Assembly: GCF_004359215.1 (NCBI RefSeq)
Contig: NC_090625.1
Coordinates: 1,779,872 to 1,811,929 of the forward strand
DNA from: Bremia lactucae
Taxonomy: Eukaryota > Oomycota > Peronosporomycetes > Peronosporales > Peronosporaceae
Reading direction: 5' to 3'
DNA: 32,058 nt
Shown in pieces: positions 8,401 through 17,930 of the stretch. Numbering within the stretch: the stretch's first letter is position 1; every line of letters begins with the position of its first letter. A model generated the notes under the pieces. That model ran no database searches. It had not been told where the DNA came from and saw only the letters and a program-made list of their open reading frames with translations. The translations under genes and the position numbers were made by a program.

Positions 8401-8615
8401 TGTTAGCTAGGAAGCGACTCGACTACATCAAGATAGTACCCATAATTACCATTATATACCGGTAATGACGTCACAGTGTGACGTCATGGGGATGACGTTA
8501 GTAGATGACGTCAGTAGTTTCTAGAAGGTTCTATGAGCTATGATTGGAGAATCAATGATTGGCTTCGAGGTAGCTATAGGTTGCGAACTAAGGACCTTAA
8601 TATATTCACTTTGCA
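8401..8615 (+). repeat. Copia family 1 LTR (approximate end)
   Basis: It starts TGTTAGCTAGG after a purine-rich tract and aligns with the reverse complement of 10379-10583 and 13684-13857. Shared blocks are the TGACGTCA cluster, ACCGGTA repeats, TTCTAGAAG, TTGGCTT and GCGAACTAAG. The inner end is not certain because similarity with 10379 continues into an inverted piece of RT (to about 8645). Confidence 0.75.
8466..8513. promoter_or_regulatory. Cluster of TGACGTCA palindromes in copia LTR
   Basis: Perfect TGACGTCA at 8466-8473, 8479-8486 and 8506-8513, plus TGACGTTA at 8493-8500. TGACGTCA is the classical CRE site bound by bZIP factors of the CREB/ATF type. That it is an enhancer here is inference. 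Confidence 0.6.
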
Positions 8616-8649
8616 TTTCGCCAAGTAGTGCTCACTTGACCTTAGCATA

Positions 8650-9400
8650 AGTCAAACAGTGGGAGCTGTGCGATGGTTGCGCACCTGGCAAATAAACGCG
8701 AGTGAGCTTCATGCAAAAGTCGCCTCATCACGCAAATAAGCTGCTAGAAGTCATTCAGAGTGACGTGAGCGGTCCTATGCAGTCAGCGACTTTTAGCGGT
8801 AAGTGGTACTTCGTCACATTTACAGATGAGTACTCGCACTTTACCAGTGTTCTTGTTACGAAGCAAGTCGGAGGTCTCAAACAAGCTCGCCAAGTTTGTT
8901 GCGTTCACTGAGACTTAGACCGGCGGAGTTGTCAAAACTCTTCGTTGAGACAACGGTGGTGAAAACACTTCGAGCGTATTGGCCAAGTTCTGCAAGCGTC
9001 GTGGTATTGAGCAAAAATTCACGCTACCCTACGCTCGCAACTGAATAGGGGGGGGGGGCGAACGCATGAATCGTACACTCGTGAATTGCGCAAGATGTAT
9101 GCTTGAGCTCGCTGGACTGCCGAAATCGTATTGGGGCGAAGCATTCATGACCGCTACCTTCCTTCGCTACCGCTGTCCAACGCGAGGTATTGTATGGAAA
9201 AGTCACTATATCAGGTTTGGACCGGGAGGAAACCAGCGCTGGCAAATCTAAAGGTGTTTGGCTGCCATGCATTTGTAACAGTTCCAAAGGAAAAACGTCG
9301 CAAGATTGACTCTCGAACGGTACGCTGTCCATTTCTCGGCTACTCGAAGCATGAAAAAGCATATCGTTTCGAAGAAAGATTGAGAATGGCCGTGTACTAG
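8650..9400 (+). pseudogene. Copia family 1 integrase, broken
   Basis: It begins inside the zinc finger with QWELCDGCAPGK, a stop, then VSFMQKSPHHANKLLEVIQS. The core has SDVSGPMQS (first Asp) and DNGGENTSS (second Asp, after a stop). Next is GERMNRTLVNCARCMLELAG (catalytic Glu), preceded by a run of eleven G at 9048-9058 that replaces normal coding text. It continues with LPKSYWGEAFMTA and then, after a frameshift near 9190-9250, LKVFGCHAFVTVPKEKRRKI. The element has no gag or protease upstream, only the LTR, so the 5' internal region is deleted. Confidence 0.88.
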
Positions 9401-10378
9401 TGAGTTTGATGCAAAATTTATGGAAGACATGTTTGACAGTGAGAGATGCGTCCGCCAGAATAGCGCGATTGTTGTTCAAGAGGCTGATGAATTGGCCGAT
9501 GACGACTCTCCACAACTCGAAGAAACTGATCAAGAGAATGAAGAATGTGAGCAGAGCGAAGAAATGGAGCCTGGCACCAAGCGGCACGAAAGGACTCAAT
9601 CGCTCGAAAAAGCAGCTGAAATTCCAACGTCTAAGCGACACAGTAGATACCAATCAGTAAAAGAAATGTCTGCTACGGCACACGATTTTGAGGCTGCGTA
9701 CGTTGTGGATTCAGTGGGAGAAATGCCGACCACGTTCAAGTCGGCGATGGAATCCAGCGACGCAGCCAAGTGGCAAGAAGTATGCAACTCGGAAATGGAA
9801 TCGCTTCAAAAGAACAAGACATGGACGCTTGTGCCGCTACCAAAAGGGCGCAAGCCAATAGGCAATCGGTAAGTGTTTCGCGTCAAAGAAAATCAAGACG
9901 GTATAGTGGAGCGACACAAGGCGCGTCTAGTGGCTAAAGGCTTTGCACAGAAGTTTGGCATTGACTACGAAGAAACGTTTGCGCCTGTGGCCAAGTTTAC
10001 ATCTATTCGGATTCTGCTCAGTTTGGCTGCCAAGTACGGACTTACTGTCCATCGGATAGACGTAAAGACAGCGTACCTCAACGGCCAGCTCGACGAGGAC
10101 ATCAACATGGCGCAGCCAGATGGCTTCAATGATGCAATCAATCCGGACTATGTGTGCAAACTAGAACGGTCAGTGTACGTGCTGAAGCAGTCGCCTCGCA
10201 TGTGGAAGAAGCCCCTCGATGATTTTATGCTAGGGCTCGAGTTCAAGAAATGCGAATCTGGCCACTGCGTCTAAATGAAGCGTGGTAGGCAAGATATGAT
10301 CTTTGTTGCGCTTTACGTCGATGACTTAATTTTGGCTAGCAGTAATGAAAAGGTCAAGTGAGCACTAGTTGGCAAAAT
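9401..10378 (+). pseudogene. Copia family 1 linker and reverse transcriptase, 3'-truncated
   Basis: The frame 9420-9872 is an acidic linker (DSPQLEETDQENEECEQSEE) entering RT at KWQEVCNSEMESLQKNKTWT. A TAA at 9870-9872 replaces the Trp of [10 protein letters not shown]. The next frame, 9873-10274, has [20 protein letters not shown] and HRIDVKTAYLNGQLDEDI. After a stop, the catalytic box LYVDDLILAS follows at about 10311-10340. RT ends at NEKVK-stop-ALVGKMQ, where an inverted LTR begins. RT would copy the element RNA into cDNA. The YVDD box is intact but the polyprotein is not. Confidence 0.9.
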
Positions 10379-10583
10379 GCAAAGTAAATATATTAAAGGA
10401 CTTAGTTCGCAAACCTATTGCTTGTTACCTCTAAGCCAACCATTACTTCTAGCCAATTAGCGCTTCTGAAATATTCTAGAAGCTTCTGACGTCATCAACT
10501 GACGTCATTACCGGTATCTGCCGGTACCCGCCTTTGGCCTGCTTGCTGCATGAGACGCCTTTTTCACAGCGTCCTTAAGAACA
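10379..10583 (-). repeat. 3' LTR of the minus-strand copia
   Basis: On the minus strand it starts TGTTCTTAAGGACGCTG at 10583, after the purine-rich GAGTCGAGTGGGAG (10597-10584). It carries TGACGTCA at 10487-10494 and 10500-10507 and two CCGGTA units. The inner end is approximate. The polyprotein frame runs about 25 codons into the LTR before stopping at 10508, unlike the plus-strand copy, which stops 20 bases before its LTR. Confidence 0.8.
10487..10507. promoter_or_regulatory. Two TGACGTCA sites in copia 3' LTR
   Basis: Perfect CRE palindromes at 10487-10494 and 10500-10507, spaced like two of the sites in the LTR at 13684-13857. A bZIP-bound enhancer role is inferred from the motif only. 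Confidence 0.55.
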
Positions 10584-11606
10584 CTCCCACTCGACTCGAC
10601 AGCTCTTGGGCCTTGTATCCCGAGCTTGCCACGAAGTACGCAAAACTGTGTCGCTGGAATTGGCTTGGTCATATCGGCCAGCATGTCGAGAGAAGAAATA
10701 TATTCGAGAATCACTTGACCGTCTTTAACCTTGTCGTATACAAAATAATATCGAATGTCGATGTGCTTGTTTTGCTTGTGATACTCTGGATTCTTTGCCA
10801 TTGCAATTGAGCCTTGGTTATATTCATAAATCTTGACCGCTCTATCCGTGGACATCTCACCGAGCTCGCACAGAAATGTTTTAAGCCATACTGCCTCTTG
10901 TGTCGCCTCTGACAGTGCCATGTACTCAGCTTCTGTAGATGATAGAGTCACCGTATGCTGTTTCTTGATCTTCCAGCTGACACACCCGCCACTCATCATA
11001 AAAGCGTAGCCGCTTGTGCTTCTTCGTGACATCGTCTCTCCGGCCCAGTCCGCATCCGAAAACCCTTGCAGTCCATTATGAGTTGCTGCTTGAAACTCGA
11101 TGCCACGGCATCGAGTTTCGTGAGTCCTTGTACCTTATATATACCTGAAAACCCTTTTGAGTGCTTGCCAGTGTGTTGGGCATGGGTCTGCAACAAATTG
11201 GCCAAGTACTCCAACTGCCGCAGCGAGATCCTGGCGTGTGCCAACCATAATGTATCAGGCAACCGACAGCATTTCGATACGGCACACCGACCATAGTTTC
11301 ACTGTGCTTGCATCCGCCTTCGCACATGGACTTGGTCAGCTTGAGTCCTGGACCCTGGGGCGTCCTAACGGCCTTACTGTTGTCCATGTTGAACTTCGCT
11401 AAAATATTACATGCAAACTTGGTCTGCCGCATCGTGAGTGCCCCAATCTCAAAGTCTTGCTCAATTTCAATTTCAGGAAATTACTTGAGCTGGCCCATAT
11501 CCGTCATCTCAAATATGTGGCTCAGGGCTAACTTAGTTTCTTGTAGCATCTTGCTGGTACTGCTAGCCAATATAAGTCATCGACGTATCATGCAACAAAA
11601 ATCAGG
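10508..11606 (-). pseudogene. Copia family 1 RT C-terminus and RNase H
   Basis: From 11600 down the RT reads ETKLALSHIFEMTDMGQLK with a stop. The frame 11432-11076 then has MRQTKFACNILAKFNMDNSK, QGPGLKLTKSMCEGGCKHSE and VGVPYRNAVGCL. A frameshift leads to the RNase H frame 11032-10508: STSGYAFMMSGGCVSWK, SSTEAEYMALSEATQEAVWL, KIYEYNQGSIAMAKNPEYHK (the usual D-N-Q Asp is Tyr here), then TKPIPATQFCVLRGKLGIQ. RNase H would remove the RNA template. At least two frameshifts and one stop. Confidence 0.9.
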
Positions 11607-11708
11607 TTATGCTAGGACTGGAATTTAAGAAGTGTGAATCCGATCACTGCATCTAAATGTAGATGCAGTGATCGGATTCACACTTCTTGAATTCCAGTCC
11701 CAGCATAA
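11607..11708. repeat. 49-bp-arm palindrome inside copia RT
   Basis: 11607-11655 is the reverse complement of 11660-11708 at 47 of 49 positions, with a four-base centre (AATG). The right arm is ordinary RT coding sequence (minus strand LGLEFKKCESDHC). The left arm replaces the codons that should lead into the YVDD box. It is a new inverted copy of adjacent coding DNA. Confidence 0.93.
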
Positions 11709-12110
11709 AGTCGTCAATTGTCTTGTTCCACATGAGAGGTGATTGCTTCAGACCGTACAGCGACCGTTGTAACTTGCACACGTAACCTGGATTGGCTGTA
11801 TCACTGAAGCCATCAGGCTGCGTCATGTAAATATCTCCGTCGAGCTGACCATTAAGAAATGCTGTTATCACATCCATTCGATGGACCGTAAGTCCGTACT
11901 TGGCAGCCAGAACTTAGCAAAATCCGGATCGATTAAAACTTCGCCACCGACGCAAACGTTTCTTATAGTCGATGCCGAATTTTGTGCGAAACCTTTCGCC
12001 ACAAGGCGCGCCTTGTATCGCTCAACTTCACCAGCTTGGTTTTCCTTAACTCGAAATACCCATCGGTTGCCGATTGCCTTACATCCTAACGGCAGGGGCA
12101 CAAGTGTCTA
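11653..12110 (-). pseudogene. Copia family 1 RT N-terminal half
   Basis: On the minus strand 12101-11868 reads [20 protein letters not shown] and [12 protein letters not shown], then loses frame near 11980. 11877-11653 then gives [20 protein letters not shown] and YGLKQSPLMWNKTIDDFML. The latter are the RT finger and palm blocks before YVDD. The palindrome at 11607-11708 severs it from the rest. Confidence 0.9.
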
Positions 12111-13020
12111 AGTCTTGTTCTTTTGTAGCGAGTCCATTTCCAAGCTGCACGCTTCCTTCCATTTTTTTAGCTGCGTCATTGGATACCGTCGCCAACTTGA
12201 ACGTGGTTGGCATTTCTCGCACTGAAAATCCACAACGTACGCAGCCTCGAAGTCTTGAGCTGTAGCTGACATTTCTTCAAGCGATTGATATTGACTGTGT
12301 CGTTTGGGCCTTGGCGCTTCAGTCGCTTTTTCGAGCGATTGGGTCCTTTGGTGTCGCTTTCTGCCAGGCTCAAATTCTTCATTCTGCGCAGATTCTTCAT
12401 TTTCGTGATCGGTTTGGTCGTGTTGTGGGGAGTCCTGTTCAGTCGCTTCATCATCATCTTGAATAACGACCTCATTATAGCGCCGGTCGCGCTTCCCACT
12501 ATCAAACGTATTTTCCATAAACTTTGCGTCGCGACTGACAAGCACACGACCACTCTCAACTTTTATGCTCTGAGTAGCCAAGAAACCGACAGCGTACCGA
12601 CCAAGCTTCAAATTTGCTTCGCTTTTCCTTAAGTACTGTAAGCTATGCATGGCATCCAAAAACCTTCAGATTCGTTTCGCAGCAGAGATACCGTGGTAAA
12701 GTGCGAGTACTCATCCGTGAAAGTGAGAAGTACCGCTTGCCGCTAAAAGTTGTTGACTGCATAGGTCTACACACATCACTGTGAATAACTTCCAACAGTT
12801 TCTTTGCATGATGTGGTGACTTTTGCATCAAACTCACTCGCGTTTGTTTGCCAATCGCACAACGATCGCACAGCTCCCACTGATTGACCGACGCAAGATC
12901 AATGTCAACACCATAGTTCCTTTTGACGATAGTGTCTAGACCACTATATCTAATGTGTCTAAGTCGAAGATGCCAGAGGTACGAAGTGGTGTCCCCATGG
13001 CATCCCGACGAGCTTGTCAC
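12108..13020 (-). pseudogene. Copia family 1 integrase N-terminus fused to linker
   Basis: 13020-12643 on the minus strand has the pre-integrase zinc finger (WHLRLRHIRYSGLDTIVKRN and ELCDRCAIGKQTR) and the first core Asp region (VIHSDVCRPMQSTTFSGKRY). The text then jumps from RYLCCET to NLKVFGCHA, deleting the rest of the D-D-E core. The frame 12659-12108 continues LGRYAVGFLATQSIKVESGR and an acidic linker (DSPQHDQTDHENEESAQNEE) into RT. The deletion makes integrase inactive. Confidence 0.88.
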
Positions 13021-13690
13021 ATTGGCTTCGTCAGTGCCGACGAGCGTCGTGCATAGCCTAAACAGCCCTTTACCCTCACGGGATCCAAGTTTTCACTGCA
13101 ATCCTTTTGCTTTAGCAAAGCATCCGTCACTTTCAAACGTGACTGGACCCACGTCCTTCGTAAAGCGTCCAACGGAGAAGAGATTGCGCGATAATTTCGG
13201 AATATGCCATACTCCTCAAAGCACTTCCTTCTTGGTTCCATGCGGAGTCTTCATATACATCACGATGTTACCAGTCCCGACTGCCTGGACAACACCATCG
13301 TCTGCTAAGTGAACGTCCACCGGAGAAATACCCTTGAAATTCTTCATGAACTGTTTCGAGTACGTCATGTGCTGTGTCGTACCTAAATCGACCAGCCATA
13401 TGCAACTTGACTTGGTAGTCTTCAAATGTCCACCAACCGAAAAAAAGATAATCGTCAGAGTCGTCTTCACTCTGCGCGACGTTTGCACGCTGTAGCCGCT
13501 GTCGTTCTGTGTTCTCGCGAATTCGCACGGGGCACTTAGCGATCCAATGCCCATGCTACCCAAAGTAGTTACAGGTGCTGTTGGCCTTGACCGGTTTTTG
13601 GCGTCCCTTACGCCGACCGTTGTCCGTTGTCATAAACGCTTGTCCTTGCCCGTGGCGGCTCCATCGAAGCCGCCACCTTGTTCCTTCGCA
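13017..13690 (-). pseudogene. Copia family 1 gag C-terminus and protease
   Basis: Near 13590-13545 the minus strand reads CNYF-G-stop-HGHWIAKC, a CCHC zinc knuckle whose second Cys is Phe and which carries a stop. The protease follows at 13563-13216: WLVDLGTTQHMTYSKQFMKN (active-site D-S-G altered to D-L-G) and LADDGVVQAVGTGNIVMYMK. The tail 13241-13017 has LLKQKDCSENLDP in a shifted frame. Copia protease matures the polyprotein; the altered active site and frameshifts make this one inactive. Confidence 0.88.
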
Positions 13691-13857
13691 AACCTATTGC
13701 TTCTTACCCTTAAGCCAACCATTACACTTGTAGCCAATCATCGCTTCTGGAATCTTCTAGAAGCTTTTGACGTCATCAACTGACGTCATCTCAATGACTT
13801 CACCGCATGACGTCATTCCCGGTATCTACCGGTATACACCGGTACCCGCCTTTGGCC
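13684..13857 (-). repeat. 5' LTR of the minus-strand copia, 5'-truncated
   Basis: It matches 10379-10583 from GGGCCAAAGGCGGGTACC through the TGACGTCA cluster to AATAGGTTTGCGAA. It lacks the TGTT start and the last 30 or so bases, and abuts gag zinc-knuckle sequence, so most of gag and the primer site are deleted. Confidence 0.8.
13768..13815. promoter_or_regulatory. TGACGTCA cluster in copia 5' LTR
   Basis: Perfect TGACGTCA at 13768-13775, 13781-13788 and 13808-13815 and TGACTTCA at 13795-13802. Three CCGGTA-containing units lie next to it at about 13819-13845. Same arrangement as in the other two LTRs of the family; bZIP binding is inferred. Confidence 0.58.
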
Positions 13858-15079
13858 CGTCAAACGTTTCATTCCATACGCGCGACGCTTGTTTGAGTCC
13901 GTACATAGCCTTGACCAGTTCCAAACAATTAAAATTGTCATCAAACTGTACTCCTTCAGAGATCTCGCAATAAACTTGTTCTTTTATGATTCCATACAGA
14001 AATGGAGTGTCACATACTTGACAACCGGCGAAAAGGTTTCGGTGTAATCAATGCCGTACTTTTGTTTGAAGCCATTCGCGACGTGGCGAGCCTTGTATTT
14101 GTCGATAGATCCATCCGCTCTGCGGTTGATCTTAAACACCCATTTGGTACCAATGGCACGTTGAGCGTGTGGCAGCTCGGCAGCACAAAATACCACGCAG
14201 AGCATGATTTCGAGCTCCATACGAATTGCCTCGCGCCAATGAACTTGCTGCGGTCCATTCATTGCCTCTTAGAAAGACTTAGGCTCTGATAAGTCGATCG
14301 ATCTTTCAACGGCATTAGCACTTGCACGCCAAAACAGAGGAGAAGCAGCTTCGTCATCTTGGTCATCATTCTTTTCTGCATCGTCTTCCATACGCGATTC
14401 AATGGGCGCGCTTGCTTCTTCAAGACCATTTTGTTGTCGAGCAGCAGGTAATTTCCTGGGTAGGTTTCTCTTTTCACTTTAGCGACCTTTTCGCTTTCCT
14501 GTCTGCTTGTACTCCATTTTTGGGGAAGCAATTTCGAGATCTTCAAATTCCGAATCATCGACATCTTCGTCCAAGCTTATCGGCAGAAACTCGAGAACAG
14601 ACTCATCGAAGTTAACATCGCGACTAATAATAACTTGCCCTGCATCGACGAAAAGACTCGATAAGCTTAAGATGTTTCTTCGTAACCGAGAAAAATTCCG
14701 ACGCGAGCCTTAGGGTCCCATTTAAGTCGTTTTTCCTTTGGAGTTAGAATGTACGTCCGGCAGCCAAATACACGCATGTGTTTTACACTGGGCTTCGACT
14801 CTTAGACAATCTCATAAAGAGTCTTATGCTCAAACTTTGGGTGACGGCAGTCAATTCTTGACGTATATGGCTGTCATTGCTGCCTCAGCCCAGAAACACT
14901 TGTCGAGCTTGGCGTGATGCAGCAAACTGCGTCCAATTGTAACAGTTGTCCGAATAGCACGCTCTGCCGTCCCATTAGTCTGTTGGGCGTACGGAACTGT
15001 AATTTGATGCTCAATTCCTTCATCTTCGTAGAAAGTCTTGATCGAGCTTGTCGCGAACTCACGAGCTCCATCGTGCACC
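13858..15079 (-). pseudogene. Ty1/copia family 2: integrase core, linker and RT fragment
   Basis: On the minus strand 15079-14851 carries the integrase core: VHDGAREFATSSIKTFYEDE and TVPYAQQTNGTAERAIRTTV (catalytic Glu in TAER), then LDKCFWAEAAMTAIYVKN. A linker (14564-14259) is frame-shifted. RT at 14262-13984 has VHWREAIRMELEIM, IGTKWVFKINRRADGSIDKY and GFKQKYGIDYTETFSPVVKY. The remainder to 13858 gives LVKAMYGLKQASRVWNETF. It differs clearly from family 1. It is cut at 13858 by a family 1 LTR and at 15079 by gypsy A gag. No intact frame. Confidence 0.88.
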
Positions 15080-16240
15080 CACCTGTTCTGGCTAGAATTA
15101 GAGTCGCTCAACCAAGCGATCTCTATAGCAAAACAGGAGGGCTTTAGCCTGAAACAGGCTTCGTCACTCGGGGTCATATCGTCCACCGAGACGACACGAA
15201 ACCATAGGTCTAGAACTGATGGATGTCTCGTATACAGAGAGCGAGAAACCTTGCTCTTCGAGTTACTAACGGTTACAAAATTAAATCGTTGTCAAAAGAT
15301 AGGCCACTAACTACCCTATAAGTGTAGTGCCCCACGGCCAGTGCCTAAAATCACTGAGCAAAAGAACCGACCTCTCGCTAGGAACAGCGGAAGACGCATA
15401 TCTGACGCTGTTGCGAAATCGCATCGGCGAGGCGGCTCGTCCATAAACGGTCGGGGTCAGTAGGTGCGGAGCGCCCTACTGTTCCAGCAACGTCAAAAGA
15501 ATTTGCAGGCCTTTTGACGAAAGTTGCTCCGTACACACATAAATTGTGTGAAACTGCCACACGGGATGAGGTTAACCTCATCACCCTGAAAATAAAAATG
15601 TAAAATAAATGCCACTTAAGTCCCTAGCCGATTGTGGGTCGTCGAATAATTTTATTAGACGCCAATCGCGAGAAGATCGTAGACTCAAACTTATTGAGCG
15701 CAATACCCCTTTAACGAGGATGACAGTGCGCCTAGCAACAGGCGTATCTGTAACGGTAAAGAAACGTGTGGTTGGTATACAAAACACATGAAGGGCTAAA
15801 CAGTACGATGATGATTATATCGTACCAGATTTGGATGACAAATTTGATGTCATCCTTAAATTACCATGGCTCAGAAAGTACAGGCCATGTTTAAATTGGC
15901 AGCATCAAGCCGTGACGATGCCTGTCTCTTGTTCCTGAGATGGCCAAATGATGAACATCTTGGAGCGTCCACAAGCTTGTGAATGTCCTACGAGTGAGTG
16001 CGGTGGCCTCACCTGTGGTTCAGGCGTTTACCTGACTCCACACGACCTCAGTGTAAATACCCAACTCACTGTGGAGTTAGATCCTGACGGATGTGCACAA
16101 GCACATGCAGCGTTGAAGGTCCTCCATTGTGATGTGGTCATAGTTACCGACGGCTACAGGCGGCGTCGAAGGTCCACAATTGTGACGCGGATATAGTTAC
16201 CGACGGCTGTGCACAGCACAGGCAGCGTCAAAGTTCGATC
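15080..16240 (+). pseudogene. Gypsy A gag C-terminus and aspartic protease
   Basis: It starts with THLFWLELESLNQAISIAKQ, homologous to 31101 onward. A zinc-knuckle remnant (NRCQKIGH, then a stop and CSAPRPVP) is seen near 15281-15345 with its first Cys lost. Protease: LADCGSSNNFIRRQSREDRR near 15623-15680 (D-C-G where D-S-G is usual), TRMTVRLATGVSVTVKKRVV, and further on LDDKFDVILKLPWLRKY in another frame at 15825-15885. The region past 15930 keeps ERPQACECPTSECGGLTCGS and then decays through a short partial duplication (about 16107-16220). Non-functional. Confidence 0.85.
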
Positions 16241-17930
16241 ACTCAAATAAGTTGAGTTGTACAAAACAAGGATATTTGCTTGAAAAGCAACATCCAAGAA
16301 AGTTTAAAACGCCTTCCTATAAGAGGCAGTGCAAAAGTCCTAGGTCGACTGGGGAGTCGATCGTTGAGGATCTCGCTGTGGTAACCAACCACAGCTAGAG
16401 GCAGTTGAGGAGGATACTCCCCAAATAAATTCTTGTCCCCGAAACCTGTGGTCAAAGGTTCACAGGTACCTTTGGAAATAAATTCCAGAGAGGAAACTGA
16501 GACAATAAGTGTCTTAATAAACAATGATTCAAGTGTAGACGCTTAAACACTTGATCTAATAGCAGTTCTAAAGTCAATTTCGGAGATAACTCAGTTGTCA
16601 ACGAAAAAATTGAAACGGTTCTTGCGTAATCTGCGTAGTGAAAAAGTCAAGCAGATCTGCGTACTTGTCACAGTTGATAACTACGTGGCCGACATTCGGT
16701 CGGCGATAGTATTTACTGAGAACGAACTGTTTCTTAGCAGCTCATCGATGGACGAAAGTAACCTCGATGAGAAGACTCGGAGGAACGTTTATCTACCAAT
16801 CTTATGAGTATTTGAAGACAAAATCCGTTGTATAAGGGTCTGATCGAATTAAAGGAGTGCGAGTTATGTGTGTTGCATAAGGATAAGGGTACTCGACACG
16901 AATTCGACCTTATTTTGAGTTCGAAATCCTGTGTCATGAAGCAGTGATCATTGCCTCGTGAACAAAAATTAGCAATCGACAATGTTCTTGCCGACCGCAT
17001 AGCAGCGGCTCATCCGAGGGAGTCAACCTGCCCACAATAGCTCTACGACCTTATGTGTACGTAATGTAACAGGAGGATGACGGATTGTGAATGCATTTAA
17101 TAAATTGAACGCTGCAACGGTACCGGCTCAAACGCCGATACCACGAAAAGACGTAATCATTGATGGTATGTCGAAGAGTACTATCGTTTCGCCAATGGAT
17201 CTGATGGATGGATTCTATCCGATCCTTATGCGTGAACAATATATCCCGTTCATAGCAGTAAGCACCCCAAGCGGAATGGCTACTTATGCCACAGGGGCTT
17301 TGTAATTCCCCTGCGACATTGAACAGATGTGTAACCGATCTGTTGAGATCGGTGCGGGATTTCGCAAAAAGTTATTTGTACGATGCATTCGTCCATAGCC
17401 GGGCCATGGACGGATAGACGGACGTGCAAGCTCATAAAACTCACGTTCGTCAGGTTCTTACATTTATGCGCACGCACGAGTTGTATGCAAATCTCAAGAA
17501 GTGAATATTCGCTGCAAGCGAAATACCACTTCTTGGGTGCAATGTGGAAAAACATGGTACACGCCCGGATCCGGAAAAGATTAAGGCGATCACCGATTGG
17601 CCTGAGCCAGTCGATGAAAAGGGACTTCAAAAGTTCCTCGGCTTAGCGTTGTACCTGCACAAGTACTCAAGCAATTACGCCGAAACGACAGTACATCTTT
17701 CTTGAAGGAAAAAATAGTGGTCACGGAACGTTGATCGCCAGACTTCCTTTAAGGGTATTAAGCAAAGAGTGATGCAATTGCCAATCCTGGCGATTGCGGA
17801 CCAAGACCGACCATTTCATGTGGTCTGTGACGCCAGTGATTTTGCAATCGGCTGTGTGTTAATGCAATATGACACAGACGGCGCAGAGCGCGTCGTTCGC
17901 GTCAGCTTCAACCAGCTGAACGCAACTAAC
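16241..17930 (+). pseudogene. Gypsy A protease-RT linker, RT and start of RNase H
   Basis: The linker has SSSMDESNLDEKTRRNVY (16737-16792). RT begins as GTRHEFDLILSSKSCVMKQ and LPREQKLAIDNVLADRIAAA around 16880-17010. It continues NKLNAATVPAQTPIPRKDVI (17099 on) and DLMDGFYPILMREQYIPF. The catalytic box at about 17364-17380 reads YLYDAFVHSRAMDG where YFDD is expected, so the first Asp is Tyr. RT tail: TRPDPEKIKAITDWPEP and KFLGLALYLHKYS. RNase H starts FHVVCDASDFAIGCVLMQYD (17809 on). Stops at 17303-17305 and 17703-17705, among others, break it. Confidence 0.88.

Larger units (their letters stand above)
10379..13857 (-). mobile_element. Copia family 1 element with both LTRs, internally deleted
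   Basis: On the minus strand: truncated 5' LTR (13857-13684), gag C-terminus with zinc knuckle, protease, integrase N-terminus with the core deleted, linker, RT interrupted by a palindrome, RNase H, 3' LTR (10583-10379). Most of gag and the integrase core are missing. The 5' LTR lacks its first 45-50 bases and joins copia family 2 RT directly. So this is not a clean insertion. Confidence 0.85.

Noticed and set aside
9024..9653. 209-codon minus-strand frame
   Set aside because: It lies exactly opposite recognisable copia integrase and linker and has no motif or homologue. It is the complement shadow of coding sequence.
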